Below are positions 43,440 to 53,413 of a stretch of 64,000 bases of DNA, piece by piece. This stretch comes from CAZJRB01 sp964547995. Lineage in GTDB: Bacteria > Planctomycetota > Planctomycetia > Pirellulales > Thermoguttaceae. The translations under genes were made by a program, and so were the position numbers. Numbering within the stretch: position 1 is the first letter of the stretch; each line of letters starts with the position of its first letter. The DNA lies in the NCBI GenBank assembly GCA_964547995.1, contig CAZJRB010000011.1, positions 41,194-105,193 on the forward strand, read 5' to 3'. A model generated the notes under the pieces. That model was not told the DNA's origin. It did not search any database and saw nothing but the letters and a program-made list of their open reading frames with translations.

Positions 43440-45614
43440 TTACTCGTTGCTTTTCGTAAATTTCACGTTCCACTTAAGATGCCCGCTTTCTTTCGGCACA
43501 AAGCGGACTCTGGTAATTCCCTTTTCTTTCTTCACCGACACGTCAAGTCCACCGGCGTCCGCCTGAACGCCGATCTTGTCCGGTGTGGCGAACACCATCT
43601 CGTAAGGATCACCCTTGACCAGGTGCGAAGACTCTCCGGCGACCGTCCAACCGTTTGAGCTGCGGTGGTAGTCCAGGTTCTCGATATCGAGCCCCCCCTG
43701 CGAGAAATGTCGGGAGGTCGAAATCAGCGTCGTCCGGTCGTCCTCCGCCGCCGGGACGATTGCAAAGAGCTTTGCTTCATGGGCCCCCAATTCCCCGGTC
43801 CACTCATAGTCCAGCCCCTGAACGCCGAGATATTTCCCGTCCCAATAGTCGTAGACGTGGAACTTGCCGCCTTGCAGGGGCAGGCGCGACAACTTCATGC
43901 TTCTCGTACCCGCGTGTCGATACGAACGATTCAGCAGAGCGACAACGTCGCAGGTTCCCCAGGGCTTGGCAATGCGCAGGTCGACCAGGTCGTAACGGCC
44001 GGCCTCGCCGATTTCCATCGGATAAAGGTTGACGGGGTAGATGTCCAGCCCGGGAAAGCACCTCTGCCAGATGTACATGTTCTCCGGAGTCATTTTCGAC
44101 CAGTGGTCGTCGGTAATGAACTGCTGGCCGGTCATGGCCCTGGACAGCGAGTGGTAGCGCACGTTCTCAGGCCTCCGCCCGTGCTGCATGATCACCGCAT
44201 CCGCGTCGCACCAGAGGGCGTAGTTGTTCAGGTAATTCCAGGCAAATACGATGGAGGTGGGATTCCTTTTGACCTTGGGATCCAGGGCATCCGCGCCCGT
44301 TCGTGAACCGTCAAAGATGCCAACCCCTTCTGCAGGCGTCTGGTTGCAGCCGTTGATGAACTTGTCCGGGCCGAGGACGCCGCGTCCGATGCTCAGTCCT
44401 TTGCGCCAGATCTCCAGGCCCTTGTCCGGACCATATACCTGGCGGTAAACGTTGAGCGTCGGCTTCATCCCATCGATTTTGAAGTAATCGTAGTTCCATG
44501 TTTTGCTGGCCTTCTCCCACCCTGGAATCAAGTACTTCTTTACGACGGCTTCCTGCGATACGTCCATGGCGCCCGATATCCCCGTATTGCCGCGCCCCGT
44601 ATTGTTGCGTCCGAAGGCCCTGCTCCATTTCCAGTTAATCCCGGCGAACGTGCGCAACGGCATGCCGTCCTCCTGGCGCAGGAACCATTCCGGATGTTCC
44701 AGGAACGCTTCATGGGGCCCGAACGAGAACGGCGTAAGCCAGATGCCCGGAATCAAGCCTTTTGAGCGGATATAGTCGGAGATTTTCCGCAGCATCTCGT
44801 CGTCTCTCCAGTTGTACCGATCGTCGAGCTGGAAAACGAAATTCTTGGCGTGCGGCAGCAAATTCTCGGCACACCAGTCGACTTCCGGTTTGATCACTTC
44901 GAACGTCTGCGGCGACTTGATCCCAAGGCTGTACCAGGTCAGCGCCACGATTGGAGGGGTCTTCCAGAAATTCCGCTTCTTAAACGGAACGTAATAAGGG
45001 ACGTTCAGCTCCTTCTTGTAATAGTCCGGCACGAGGGTGATACGCGCGTCTCCGGACAATGGCACCTTCCAGGTTTTGTCGAGTTTCCATTCGACATCGC
45101 TTGCTTCCGCAACAGTCAGTACCAGGTCGCGTTCCGGGTCGAACAGCGATTTTGCGCCCGGGATTTCGGCGGGCCCCATGCGGGTGACAAGCACTTTCTT
45201 GTCTTCCGCCTTCTGTGATTTTGCGAAGCACGGCGCCGCTTTGCCGCCTTGCAGACGGGAGTCAAACTGCAGGGAAACGCCTCCGGCTGCTTTCATGACA
45301 AGGGAGTTCCCTTCCATACGGACAGAGCATCCGCCTTGACGATCCGGGAGCGCCAGTGTGAACGTCCCGCTCTTTTCGTCCAACGATCCGGACTGTCCTT
45401 TCGCCAGAGTGGCTGCCAGAAGCAACCCATGTTTTGCATCGCGCCACTCCAGGGTCCTCGACGCTTCATCGTATGAAAGAGACAGCTCACACGGGACGGC
45501 CGCCTGCATTGCGATTTCCGGAGTTTGCTCCGCCGCATAGCTCGCACAATCAAGCGATCCTGTGACAAGTGCTGCAACGACAATTACCATACGCCGTGAA
45601 ATGTCTGTCTTCAT
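43440..45614 (-). CDS. Secreted alpha-galactosidase-type clan GH-D enzyme (GH36/27-like)
   Basis: 724 residues with a signal peptide. The N-terminal beta-supersandwich (~35-215) is followed by a TIM barrel: VFQLDDRYNWRDDEMLRKISDYIRSKGLIPGIWLTPFSFGP, then WNYDYFKIDGMKP (nucleophile Asp381) and FDGSRTGADAL (acid candidate Asp442). A C-terminal beta domain follows (CDVVALLNRSYRHAGTRSMKLSRLPL), with a further beta extension. This order and the KID motif are typical of retaining alpha-galactosidases; sulfated-glycan planctomycete loci often carry such divergent members. Its ATG overlaps the upstream GH95 stop as ATGA (45611-45614), indicating coupled translation. Confidence 0.82.
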   Translation of the reverse strand: MKTDISRRMVIVVAALVTGSLDCASYAAEQTPEIAMQAAVPCELSLSYDEASRTLEWRDAKHGLLLAATLAKGQSGSLDEKSGTFTLALPDRQGGCSVRMEGNSLVMKAAGGVSLQFDSRLQGGKAAPCFAKSQKAEDKKVLVTRMGPAEIPGAKSLFDPERDLVLTVAEASDVEWKLDKTWKVPLSGDARITLVPDYYKKELNVPYYVPFKKRNFWKTPPIVALTWYSLGIKSPQTFEVIKPEVDWCAENLLPHAKNFVFQLDDRYNWRDDEMLRKISDYIRSKGLIPGIWLTPFSFGPHEAFLEHPEWFLRQEDGMPLRTFAGINWKWSRAFGRNNTGRGNTGISGAMDVSQEAVVKKYLIPGWEKASKTWNYDYFKIDGMKPTLNVYRQVYGPDKGLEIWRKGLSIGRGVLGPDKFINGCNQTPAEGVGIFDGSRTGADALDPKVKRNPTSIVFAWNYLNNYALWCDADAVIMQHGRRPENVRYHSLSRAMTGQQFITDDHWSKMTPENMYIWQRCFPGLDIYPVNLYPMEIGEAGRYDLVDLRIAKPWGTCDVVALLNRSYRHAGTRSMKLSRLPLQGGKFHVYDYWDGKYLGVQGLDYEWTGELGAHEAKLFAIVPAAEDDRTTLISTSRHFSQGGLDIENLDYHRSSNGWTVAGESSHLVKGDPYEMVFATPDKIGVQADAGGLDVSVKKEKGITRVRFVPKESGHLKWNVKFTKSNE

Positions 45615-47956
45615 TTTCCATCACCTTCCTTTGACAATCTTGTTCCCTTGACAATATCGCCCGGCCGTAGATCGAACCGCAGACAGCCGCCCTCGCGTCG
45701 ATGCTCCCGATTCCATTTCGCCTCACTTCCGGCGAATGGGTCTTTGAGCTTCAGCGCGGCGTCGCAGGTGGCCGTAATCTCGACCTCCGTCGTTGCGCCG
45801 CCGGCCCGTTTGGCGCTAACCTTAAAACCGCCCTCGGCGCGCAGGTCCTTGAACTGGGCGTCCTTCCAGGAGTCCGGCACCGCCGGGAAGATGCGAATCC
45901 GGCCGTCGGCCGACTGCATGTACATCTCGTGAATCGCATCCATGAACAGAAAATTTCCCTCCAGGGTGAACGCCCGCGAGCCTCTTCTTCTTTGCCTTGG
46001 AAGAATGGTCCAGGTCTGGTCCCCGTTGAGGTGGAACCCGTTTCGGGCGACAAACGCGCGTTCGAAATCGACCAGGTGGCGGGCCGCGTCGTCGGCAAAT
46101 CCCGCACGAGCCGCCAGGGATGCCGCCCAAGTGAAGGAATAGCCCGTCCACCCGCGCCGGCTCTGATCCAAAATCTGGCGCACGGTCGCATGCACGGACT
46201 GACGGGCATCTTCGGATTCCTCGGCTTTCAGGATGCCCAGCGGGTGGATTGCCAGGGCGTGCGAGAAATGGCGGTGACTGCCCCGAAAAGGAACACCCTC
46301 GGCCACCATCAGCGCCTTGCTGGTTTTGTCGAACGTCAGCGGGCCAAGTTTCGCGTGCAGTGCGGCCCACTTCCGGGAGTCCTCCTTCTTGCCCAGAGCC
46401 GTTGCCATCTCCTCCAGCGCCGCCGAGGACCACAACAGCAGCGCCTGGTCGAAATTCGAGTTGGGCACGAGGAACGCCGTCCACTTGTCGTTGTTCCATT
46501 CCGGGCTGGCGCTGTACGGAAGCTTCAGGACGCCGTCTTCCTCCTTGCAGAGCGAGAAGACCGAGCCGGCGACTTCCGCCAGCCAGGGATAGGCTCGCTG
46601 GGCCAGGAACTCCTTGTCGCCGGTCACTTTCCAGTGGCGGTAAGCGGCGTGGCCGTTCCACAGGCCGGCCGTCGGCTGAAAGCAGTACTGGAGCCAGCCG
46701 CCCATGACCCGTCCACCGAGGGTCATGACGCCGGGGACCATCGCCCCGTCGACGCCGAAGAACTCCCTGCCGTACTTGCGGAATTGCGGCAGCGTGTCCC
46801 AGTAGTAATTGACGTAGGCCATGCCGGGGTCGACGAGTCCGGCCGCCTGCCACGCAACATACGTCATCTGGGTGTTCAGATCGTTGTGGTAATCCCCGCG
46901 CCACGGCGGCAGCGCGTCCTGGTCGGCCGTCCAGACGCCCTGCAACGGCATGGGCTTGGCATGCGCCCGCGACGCGGCCCCGTAGAAGTACTTCACCAGG
47001 TTGTAGTGATGCTGCAATCGCGGCAGCGGGATCGCCACGCTCGAGGTGTTGTAAAACTCCTTCCACCACTTGATATGCGCCGCATACAGGCTTTCCCAGC
47101 CCGTCTCGAAACCCTCGGCAATGCGCCGGCGGGCCAGGGCCAGCGGATCATCCGATTCATTGCTGTTGGTAATGGCGAGGATTGCCAGCGTGTGGTCGCC
47201 GGTCTGCTTCCACTGCGCCGCCACGGCATAATTGAACGATTCGGTCGACTTCTGCGCATAGGCAACCTCATTGTCGGACTGGCTGAACCGGGGCTCCGGG
47301 TATCCGAGCAGGTTGATCGACTTCGGGCGAATGAGCCGGAACCTGGCCCCTTTCGGCAGTCGCAGAAGCGCGATCGGGGCGTTGGCCGGGAAGAAGGCTT
47401 CCGCGCGGGTTCCGTCGCCGAACGTCACCTTGCCCGTGGCCTTCTCGAAGTCAAGATGAAAGCTCTTGCATTGCAGATTTTCGGGCAGGGTGATTTCCAG
47501 TCGTCCGCCGGGGATTTTGGTCCATTTGATGCTTCGATTCGCAGCGAGAAAAACGCGATCCCACGTTTCGCGGTCCCGGTTCTTATAGCACTGCATGAGC
47601 GTGGCGAACGTGCGTTGCGCCGGGTCGAAGTCGATCTTGGTGCGTTCGTCCCAGAGGTCGCCGCGATCGAGCGAGAGCTTCAGCTTGTTTTTCTCGCCCC
47701 AGAGCAGTCCGCCGGTCAGCCCGTTGCCCAGCGGAATGGCGTTGTCCCATTTCACGATCGGGGCGGGAAGCGTCAGCGAATGCGGGCCAAGAACATCATT
47801 GCGTCTTTCCTCGGACGTAACAACCGTTTTGTCCCGACCTTCGTCGTTGCCCCACACTACTGCGCATGCAACCGTGAGGAAACGAGCCCATATCGCAAAG
47901 TAGTAGATAATTCGTTTCAAAGTCTTCGCAATTCCTTTCTTGCCCGGCGAGATCAC
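45611..47956 (-). CDS. Secreted GH95-type glycosidase, 'PLGNGLTGGLLWG' subgroup (copy 2)
   Basis: Up to 781 residues from a GTG at 47954-47956; a TTG 12 codons later with AAGGA upstream (then KRIIYYFAIWARFLTVACAVVWG, the export signal) is an alternative start. It is collinear with the protein encoded at 27519-29762: HSLTLPAPIVKWDNAIPLGNGLTGGLLWG, LPPWRGDYHNDLNTQMTYVAWQAAGLVDPG, GSHRHFSHALAIHPLGILKAEES, IRIFPAVPDSWKDAQFKDLRAEGGFKVSAKRAGGATTEVE. The two are the closest paralogues in the window, 16 kb apart. It overlaps the alpha-galactosidase start downstream by 4 nt and follows the GH29 gene by 8 nt. Confidence 0.85.
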   Translation of the reverse strand: MISPGKKGIAKTLKRIIYYFAIWARFLTVACAVVWGNDEGRDKTVVTSEERRNDVLGPHSLTLPAPIVKWDNAIPLGNGLTGGLLWGEKNKLKLSLDRGDLWDERTKIDFDPAQRTFATLMQCYKNRDRETWDRVFLAANRSIKWTKIPGGRLEITLPENLQCKSFHLDFEKATGKVTFGDGTRAEAFFPANAPIALLRLPKGARFRLIRPKSINLLGYPEPRFSQSDNEVAYAQKSTESFNYAVAAQWKQTGDHTLAILAITNSNESDDPLALARRRIAEGFETGWESLYAAHIKWWKEFYNTSSVAIPLPRLQHHYNLVKYFYGAASRAHAKPMPLQGVWTADQDALPPWRGDYHNDLNTQMTYVAWQAAGLVDPGMAYVNYYWDTLPQFRKYGREFFGVDGAMVPGVMTLGGRVMGGWLQYCFQPTAGLWNGHAAYRHWKVTGDKEFLAQRAYPWLAEVAGSVFSLCKEEDGVLKLPYSASPEWNNDKWTAFLVPNSNFDQALLLWSSAALEEMATALGKKEDSRKWAALHAKLGPLTFDKTSKALMVAEGVPFRGSHRHFSHALAIHPLGILKAEESEDARQSVHATVRQILDQSRRGWTGYSFTWAASLAARAGFADDAARHLVDFERAFVARNGFHLNGDQTWTILPRQRRRGSRAFTLEGNFLFMDAIHEMYMQSADGRIRIFPAVPDSWKDAQFKDLRAEGGFKVSAKRAGGATTEVEITATCDAALKLKDPFAGSEAKWNREHRREGGCLRFDLRPGDIVKGTRLSKEGDGK

Positions 47957-47964
47957 TATTTGGT

Positions 47965-48984
47965 TTATTGACCGCCGTTCGCATCAATCATTTCCTTGAC
48001 TTTAAGCAACGTGCGCACATCGATGTCGCGCAGTTTTCCCTCATAATTGGGGCCGATGTTAATCGAAAAGATGTTTCCGTACTTCCGGGCACCAACATAA
48101 TCCCGGTACAACTTCTCAGCCGGATGACAAAGGTTGTCATGTACGGGCAGAGAATAGAACCAATGCGCGCCGCCCTTATGCTTCGGCAGGATCGGGTAAG
48201 TAAACTCGGCAACCAGGTAGCCCTTGTAAGATGCCTCTCCGTCCTTGTTGTATTTTGATGCGTTGGCTGCGCCGATCGGGCCGGGCTTCCCTTTTTCCCG
48301 CAAACAGATTCTCCCCGCCGGCGCTCCGTGGTTAAAGCCCACAAACGAGTTGGGCTGAAATTGATGCACCCAGTCCACCGTTTCCTTGTGACTTAAGCCA
48401 CCGTCTCCCTGGGCGTGGTCCATCCACCAGAATTCGATCGGGCCGTAATTTGTCAACAGTTCCTTGAGCTGGGCCTTCTTCATCTCGGAATTCACTGTTT
48501 GCCTGTGCCTTCCTTGTTTGACAGACTTGCCCGACCAGTTCCAGTCGCCTTCGGAAAAATACAGCGCCAGCTTCAAACCATACTTGTCGCAGGACTTCTT
48601 CAATTTGGCCAACACATCGATACCGAGAGGACTCTCGGTAACCTTGAAGTCCGTGGTCTTCGTGTCCCACAGACAAAAACCGTCATGGTGTTTGGTCAAG
48701 AACAGAATGTAACCCATACCGGCGTCCCTTGCCGTCTTGCACCACTGGTCCGTGTCACAGCCTGTCGCCTTGAAGAAAGCCACGTCCGTAACACCGCGGG
48801 TCCATTCTTTGCCCGAAAAAGTGCTGAACGACCAGCACACGAACATTCCCCATTTCAAGTCTTGAATCTGCCGTGCTCGCACCTCGTTCGGCAGCTTCTC
48901 GGTGACAATTTCATTACCGAGGCCATGTGTTGTCGAGCACAGGGCGATCATCAATGCCATGCTTGTTAACGTCAATCGGTCCAT
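47965..48984 (-). CDS. Secreted GH29 alpha-L-fucosidase
   Basis: 339 residues with a signal peptide (MDRLTLTSMALMIALCSTTHG). It is a short, barrel-only GH29. The fucose-binding motif is FLTKHHDGFCLWDTKTTDFKV (residues ~96-115). The catalytic nucleophile is probably Asp189 in EFWWMDHAQGD. The N-terminal WGMFVCWSFSTFSGKEW is also typical. The acid/base of GH29 is poorly conserved and not assigned. The C-terminal beta-sandwich of larger GH29 enzymes is missing, and the end NIGPNYEGKLRDIDVRTLLKVKEMI matches the usual end of the barrel. It indicates fucose in the target glycan. Confidence 0.9.
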   Translation of the reverse strand: MDRLTLTSMALMIALCSTTHGLGNEIVTEKLPNEVRARQIQDLKWGMFVCWSFSTFSGKEWTRGVTDVAFFKATGCDTDQWCKTARDAGMGYILFLTKHHDGFCLWDTKTTDFKVTESPLGIDVLAKLKKSCDKYGLKLALYFSEGDWNWSGKSVKQGRHRQTVNSEMKKAQLKELLTNYGPIEFWWMDHAQGDGGLSHKETVDWVHQFQPNSFVGFNHGAPAGRICLREKGKPGPIGAANASKYNKDGEASYKGYLVAEFTYPILPKHKGGAHWFYSLPVHDNLCHPAEKLYRDYVGARKYGNIFSINIGPNYEGKLRDIDVRTLLKVKEMIDANGGQ

Positions 48985-49062
48985 TTTCTTCTCCTTGTGT
49001 TACGTGGTGTTTCCGTTGTCTCGAAACTCTTCCGTTGTCCGGCATAGGATTCTGCGATCTTG

Positions 49063-50028
49063 CTACGACGGCTTCGCGGCAGGGTGGATCGTACTATCCT
49101 TTTTCGGTATGAACCCGATCGATTTCAGAAACTCGGCTGCTTTTTCCATCGTTGTATTGAAGTCGTCGTCCGTGTTGTTCCTGCGAAAACCGGAACCGTT
49201 GAAGAAGCTGTGCCTTCTGCCTTCAAACGGCACGCGGTCGCAGTGGTTGCCTGCTTCTTTCATCAGCTTCTCGAACCTCTCGGCGTTTTCCGGCGGGACG
49301 GTCGTATCCCTGGTGCCGTGGAAGAGAATCGTCGGCGGCAAACCCTTTCTCACGTGGTGGCACGGTGAAAGATCCGTCTTCTCTCCTTTGATCATCTTGT
49401 CGGCGCCGTAGCCTTTTTCCGTGGTGTCGAGCACCGGGCTGTACAAGACCAGGGCGTTCGGCCTGCAACTGACGTTCTTGTCGTCGCCTTCCTCTTCGTA
49501 CCCTTCGATCAAGGCGGTGCAGGCGGCGACATGCCCTCCGGCCGAACCGCCGGCGGCGATGATCCTATTCGGATCGACCCCCAATTCTTTGGCATGGGCT
49601 CGAATCCATCGGACGGCGGATTTGCCGTCCTTGACGCATTCGTAGACCGTGGTGTGATGTTTGTTGATCAACCGGTAATTGGCCGAAAACGCAACGAATC
49701 CGAGATCTCGGAAAGCGCGGGCCTGCTGATTGAATTGGACCGTTTTGCCGCAAACCCAGCCGCCTCCGTGAAAGAAGACGATCGCCGGCCGGGCATCGCC
49801 TTTCTTGAGATCGTCGGGATAGAATCCGTGAAGAAACAAGGCGATGTCACCGGCCTGTTTGTAGAGCAGTTTTCGGCGGGGGGGGAAACCCGTACTTGCT
49901 TTGGACTCTACCGCTTTGGCAACTTTGCCCGCCGCAGCCGCCGGCGCTCTTTCATCTTCACCCTTCGATTCCGCCTCGAGTAAAAGGGCCATACTCACAA
50001 CAACAACGGCAATGACAATCTGTTTCAT
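49063..50028 (-). CDS. Secreted alpha/beta-hydrolase esterase (BD-FAE/HSL-like)
   Basis: 321 residues from ATG 50026-50028, with AGGA upstream. A signal peptide (MKQIVIAVVVVSMALLLEAES) is followed by an Ala/Lys-rich linker. The oxyanion motif is IVFFHGGGW (87-90 region) and the nucleophile elbow is GGSAGGH with Ser162. The acid is likely in FHGTRDTTVP and the histidine in EGRRHSFFNG, giving a full triad. This architecture is shared by planctomycete carbohydrate acetyl or feruloyl-type esterases. In this locus it probably removes acyl groups, as a third esterase besides the SASA proteins. Confidence 0.85.
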   Translation of the reverse strand: MKQIVIAVVVVSMALLLEAESKGEDERAPAAAAGKVAKAVESKASTGFPPRRKLLYKQAGDIALFLHGFYPDDLKKGDARPAIVFFHGGGWVCGKTVQFNQQARAFRDLGFVAFSANYRLINKHHTTVYECVKDGKSAVRWIRAHAKELGVDPNRIIAAGGSAGGHVAACTALIEGYEEEGDDKNVSCRPNALVLYSPVLDTTEKGYGADKMIKGEKTDLSPCHHVRKGLPPTILFHGTRDTTVPPENAERFEKLMKEAGNHCDRVPFEGRRHSFFNGSGFRRNNTDDDFNTTMEKAAEFLKSIGFIPKKDSTIHPAAKPS

Positions 50029-50156
50029 CGGTATGTTTTCCTGTTCTGTCTGTTTCAACGAGTTCTATTCACAGGCCCTTTTGCCCGGAACGCACCCATG
50101 AACACTCTCGGGATTGATTGTTGTGGAACGCTCGACCACTTTCATAATTGCTACAA

Positions 50157-53100
50157 CTATTGATAGCAGTGTACTTCTCCGTTCTTCAGGGAAATAAACA
50201 GTCTGCCGTTGGCGGCCGCCATGCCGTCGAACACCGGCGCTGCGTGGAACTCAAGGCTTCCGAGTTCTTTGCCGTCCTGCACGGAAACAATCTTTAGGAG
50301 CGACCCTTTCTCGCCTCCGTACGCCGCAACGCTTTCCTCCGGATTCTGCAAAGACAGGCCCCCCAGCCTTTTGAGCAAGTCCGGCATTCCGGCAACCACC
50401 AGTTTTCCGTCCGTCAGAACCATGGCGCGCACGATTGTCGTGGAGTCCTTCTGCCAGATGAATGATCTGCGTGCCTTGGGCCTCCTCTTGCCCGGAAGCT
50501 TTGGAGGTCGCGGTGGGTATTGCTTGACCGAGGCGTACAGGTGGTATTTGTCATTGGAGTGTGTTTCGCGCAAACTGTGCGTCACTCTGCCATATCCAAA
50601 TATGCGATCGCTGTCGAAACTCATTATTCTGCCGACCGGGGCAAGGCTTTCTCCCTTACTTTGAGTCCGCATCCACCCCATCCAGCCGGCGCCCCTTGCC
50701 GTTCCATACAGCCAGTAGGCCCGAACAAACCAATCCTCACCTAAAAACCCGGTTGACGTCCACAAATGAGGGTTCTTCTCTTCTTTGCGATTTCCGTCGC
50801 CGTCGAGTGGCATGTCCTTCAAGTACACGTTTCTGCCGTCGCTGGACATGATGTCCGAAAGACTCCCGCCGGAATCAAAGCTGTGCTCCCATTCCGTCTG
50901 TTTGTCGGTAGCCGGATCTATTGAGGAGATGATCGAGCTTGCCAGCAATTCACCGGTCAGAGGGTCCAACCGGTAATAATAGAGCCCGCCGTCAAGATAA
51001 GAGGATCGACCGGCCGTGAATACCAGATCGCCGTTGTGCAAAAGCACCGATCCATGGACGGGCCACGATGACTCGATCTGGTCATTGACCATGATGAACT
51101 GCTTCGCCGGGGCTGCATGGAAGCGCCAGGCAAGACGGCCGGTCTCGTTGTCGAGGGCATAGACGCAGCCGTCGGCGGAGCCGAAAACAACCAACCCCTC
51201 GAACAGGGTCGGAGCGCTGTCAACCCGGCCCCCAGCGGCGTAACTCCACAACACTTTGCCGTCAGCGGCATCCAAAGCGTAAACCGCATGCCTGTCAACA
51301 GATGCCACAAATACTTTGCCCCAGGCAGAAACCGGCTGGGTCAAATGCCCCCCGATCTCGGCAGCCCATTTTTTCCGCAAGTTGTCAGCAACGCCGGTCT
51401 TTGCACAACCGCTTCGTTCGGGACATGACCTGTACATGGGCCAATCCTGTCCGCTCGAAGGGATTCTCCGAACCTTGCCGTAGGCGGGTCCCCGGAGGAG
51501 ACGCCCGTCGGCCTTTACCGGTCGGCCGAGCACGGATTTGTTTGTTTGTGACGAAACGGCATTGAACCCCTGAAGTTTGTTTTTCAGATGACACGCGCAG
51601 GCGTCGGGCGAAATGTAGATCATGCCGTTGGCGGGCATGATGCCGTACTGGCACATCCCTCTCAGCCAACTGTTGTTGCCCTGCCAGCCTCTCTTCTTGT
51701 GAATAAACTCAACGCCATCGCGGCTGGTCAGGATATAGTTGATTGTGGCCTTGTTTCGGTGACATCGATCATGCAGCATCCCAACCTTGTCTCGCGGTTC
51801 TTTCAGGGAAGTGGCCACCTTGCCCGTATGCAGATCGTAAGACGTCCTGAACTCCGGACTGACCCAGACCTGGCCGTCGATAACAAACACATCGCTCGGC
51901 GAGTTGTAAACGCCTTGTCCCGCAGCGACCGACCAAAGCTCTTTGCCGTGCTTCACAGAATATGCAGTGAGCACATGCGGCACTTGTTTCGCTATCCTTC
52001 CAAAACCTGCGACGCCTGCCGTAGTGATATTCCACTCGATATCGCTTTCGGCCGGTTCTTGTTTTTTGCCGTCGGCAGAACTCAAACTCCTGTCCGCACA
52101 TAGAAGCACGTCGTCGGAAACAACGATCGTGGAAGTCGCCCAGCCAAGGCGCTTTCCAACGGTTCTTCGTCCGGCAACCCACTTGTCCTTCCCGCTCCCG
52201 GCATCCACGCAAAAAATGCCCCTCACGGTATGAAAGAACAAATTTTCGCCGGAAACCACCAGGCTCAGCGGCAACACGTAGTCCTTCCCGGAAGCATTGC
52301 GCGACCAGATTTCTCTGCCGCTTTCGATATCAATGACCCGGATGAACCTGGTCCGGCTCATCTCCGGTTCGCCCGTTTCCCGCAAACCTTCTCCGGATCG
52401 GTTCTTCTCGGACGACCCGACCATCAGGTAAAGGCGGTTGTTGTCGACCAGTATTTCCTCCGTCCATTCCGTGTTCTCGTAGGTCTTCAAAGTGTCGCCT
52501 GTAGCGGCGTCGAGCATGACCAGGGACGCGTCCAACCCGAGCGTTACAAATACCCTGTCGCCGGCAGCGACCAGGCGGCGGGGGAGATGCGCCGGGCCCG
52601 AACGGAAAGCCCTGTCCTTGCTGACCCAGGAAGAGATAGAACGTTCCCACAGCTTCTTGCCGCTAAAGGCATCGACCGCAACAAGCTTCCATTCGGCCGG
52701 AAAACGCAACGTCATCACCGGCGCAACGTCCATGATGTAGAACAGGCGGCCGCGCGCCGTAACCATCGCAACCATGCTCGCCATTTCATCGTGGCTTCGC
52801 GAAAATCGCGGCGGAGCCGACCAGCGCAAACTCCGCGGTTGACCGATGCGTTCATCGCGGGCAACCGCGCTGTTCTGCGGATCGCGCAAATAGTGGGTCC
52901 ACTCGTCAATATCGTCGGGCCAGGGTTTGACATGTTTTGTCCATGTGCCTTTCTCCTTGACCATCAACACTCCCAGCGGAGCCAAAACACGCAACATTTC
53001 TTTTCCGGCAATCCCACTGCTGTTTTCGACAATCAACAGGTTGACCAGATCATCAACGTAAGGCAGGCGATCATCCTCCAGGTGCATGAAAGAAACGCCG

Positions 53101-53348
53101 CCGGAACCTCCCCTTGCAAGAATGGCCTTGCGCGCGGCGGCCACTCTCCTTTCATCACGGTCCAGGCCCTGAACGGTAAATTTGTCGTTCACTCTTAACT
53201 CCGAGGTCTTGCTTCCGTCGCCACAACCGAGATGAACAATCAAGCCGCCCTTGACCCCGGATTCCGCCAGCACCTCGGGCGCAGAACCGTGAGAAGCCGC
53301 CGACAGAAGCGTAACCAGAAACGCAGCGACAACCTCTTTCATTCTCAT
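50157..53348 (-). CDS. Secreted methyltransferase-like domain fused to PQQ-type beta-propeller (copy 1)
   Basis: 1063 residues with a signal peptide (MRMKEVVAAFLVTLLSAASHGSA; GAGGTG upstream). Residues ~33-135 have a class I methyltransferase layout: GLIVHLGCGDGSKTSEL (intact motif I, 41-45), VQGLDRDERRVAAARKAI, DRLPYVDDLVNLLIVEN and EMLRVLAPLGVLMV. A junction DIDEWTHYLRDPQNSAVARDERIG leads to PQQ-like blades (KLVAVDAFSGKKLWERS, SLVMLDAATGDTLKTYENTEW, HAVYALDAADGKVLWSYAAGGRVDSAPT and others). A conserved CAC motif lies in ISPDACACHLKNKLQGFNAVS. The gene lies next to a sulfatase and two homologues. Export of a methyltransferase fold is odd, since SAM is not expected outside; a binding role is possible. 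Confidence 0.78.
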   Translation of the reverse strand: MRMKEVVAAFLVTLLSAASHGSAPEVLAESGVKGGLIVHLGCGDGSKTSELRVNDKFTVQGLDRDERRVAAARKAILARGGSGGVSFMHLEDDRLPYVDDLVNLLIVENSSGIAGKEMLRVLAPLGVLMVKEKGTWTKHVKPWPDDIDEWTHYLRDPQNSAVARDERIGQPRSLRWSAPPRFSRSHDEMASMVAMVTARGRLFYIMDVAPVMTLRFPAEWKLVAVDAFSGKKLWERSISSWVSKDRAFRSGPAHLPRRLVAAGDRVFVTLGLDASLVMLDAATGDTLKTYENTEWTEEILVDNNRLYLMVGSSEKNRSGEGLRETGEPEMSRTRFIRVIDIESGREIWSRNASGKDYVLPLSLVVSGENLFFHTVRGIFCVDAGSGKDKWVAGRRTVGKRLGWATSTIVVSDDVLLCADRSLSSADGKKQEPAESDIEWNITTAGVAGFGRIAKQVPHVLTAYSVKHGKELWSVAAGQGVYNSPSDVFVIDGQVWVSPEFRTSYDLHTGKVATSLKEPRDKVGMLHDRCHRNKATINYILTSRDGVEFIHKKRGWQGNNSWLRGMCQYGIMPANGMIYISPDACACHLKNKLQGFNAVSSQTNKSVLGRPVKADGRLLRGPAYGKVRRIPSSGQDWPMYRSCPERSGCAKTGVADNLRKKWAAEIGGHLTQPVSAWGKVFVASVDRHAVYALDAADGKVLWSYAAGGRVDSAPTLFEGLVVFGSADGCVYALDNETGRLAWRFHAAPAKQFIMVNDQIESSWPVHGSVLLHNGDLVFTAGRSSYLDGGLYYYRLDPLTGELLASSIISSIDPATDKQTEWEHSFDSGGSLSDIMSSDGRNVYLKDMPLDGDGNRKEEKNPHLWTSTGFLGEDWFVRAYWLYGTARGAGWMGWMRTQSKGESLAPVGRIMSFDSDRIFGYGRVTHSLRETHSNDKYHLYASVKQYPPRPPKLPGKRRPKARRSFIWQKDSTTIVRAMVLTDGKLVVAGMPDLLKRLGGLSLQNPEESVAAYGGEKGSLLKIVSVQDGKELGSLEFHAAPVFDGMAAANGRLFISLKNGEVHCYQ

Positions 53349-53413
53349 TCACCTCAATGTAAACCTGCGTGAAGCCCGTCTTACGGAACACGCGTCCATT
53401 GTTGCCTGCCGAG

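Noticed and set aside
45701..47971. Long plus-strand open frame (756 codons) opposite the GH95-type gene at 45611-47956
   Set aside because: Antisense shadow: no domain, no start context, and the opposite strand encodes a full GH95 protein.
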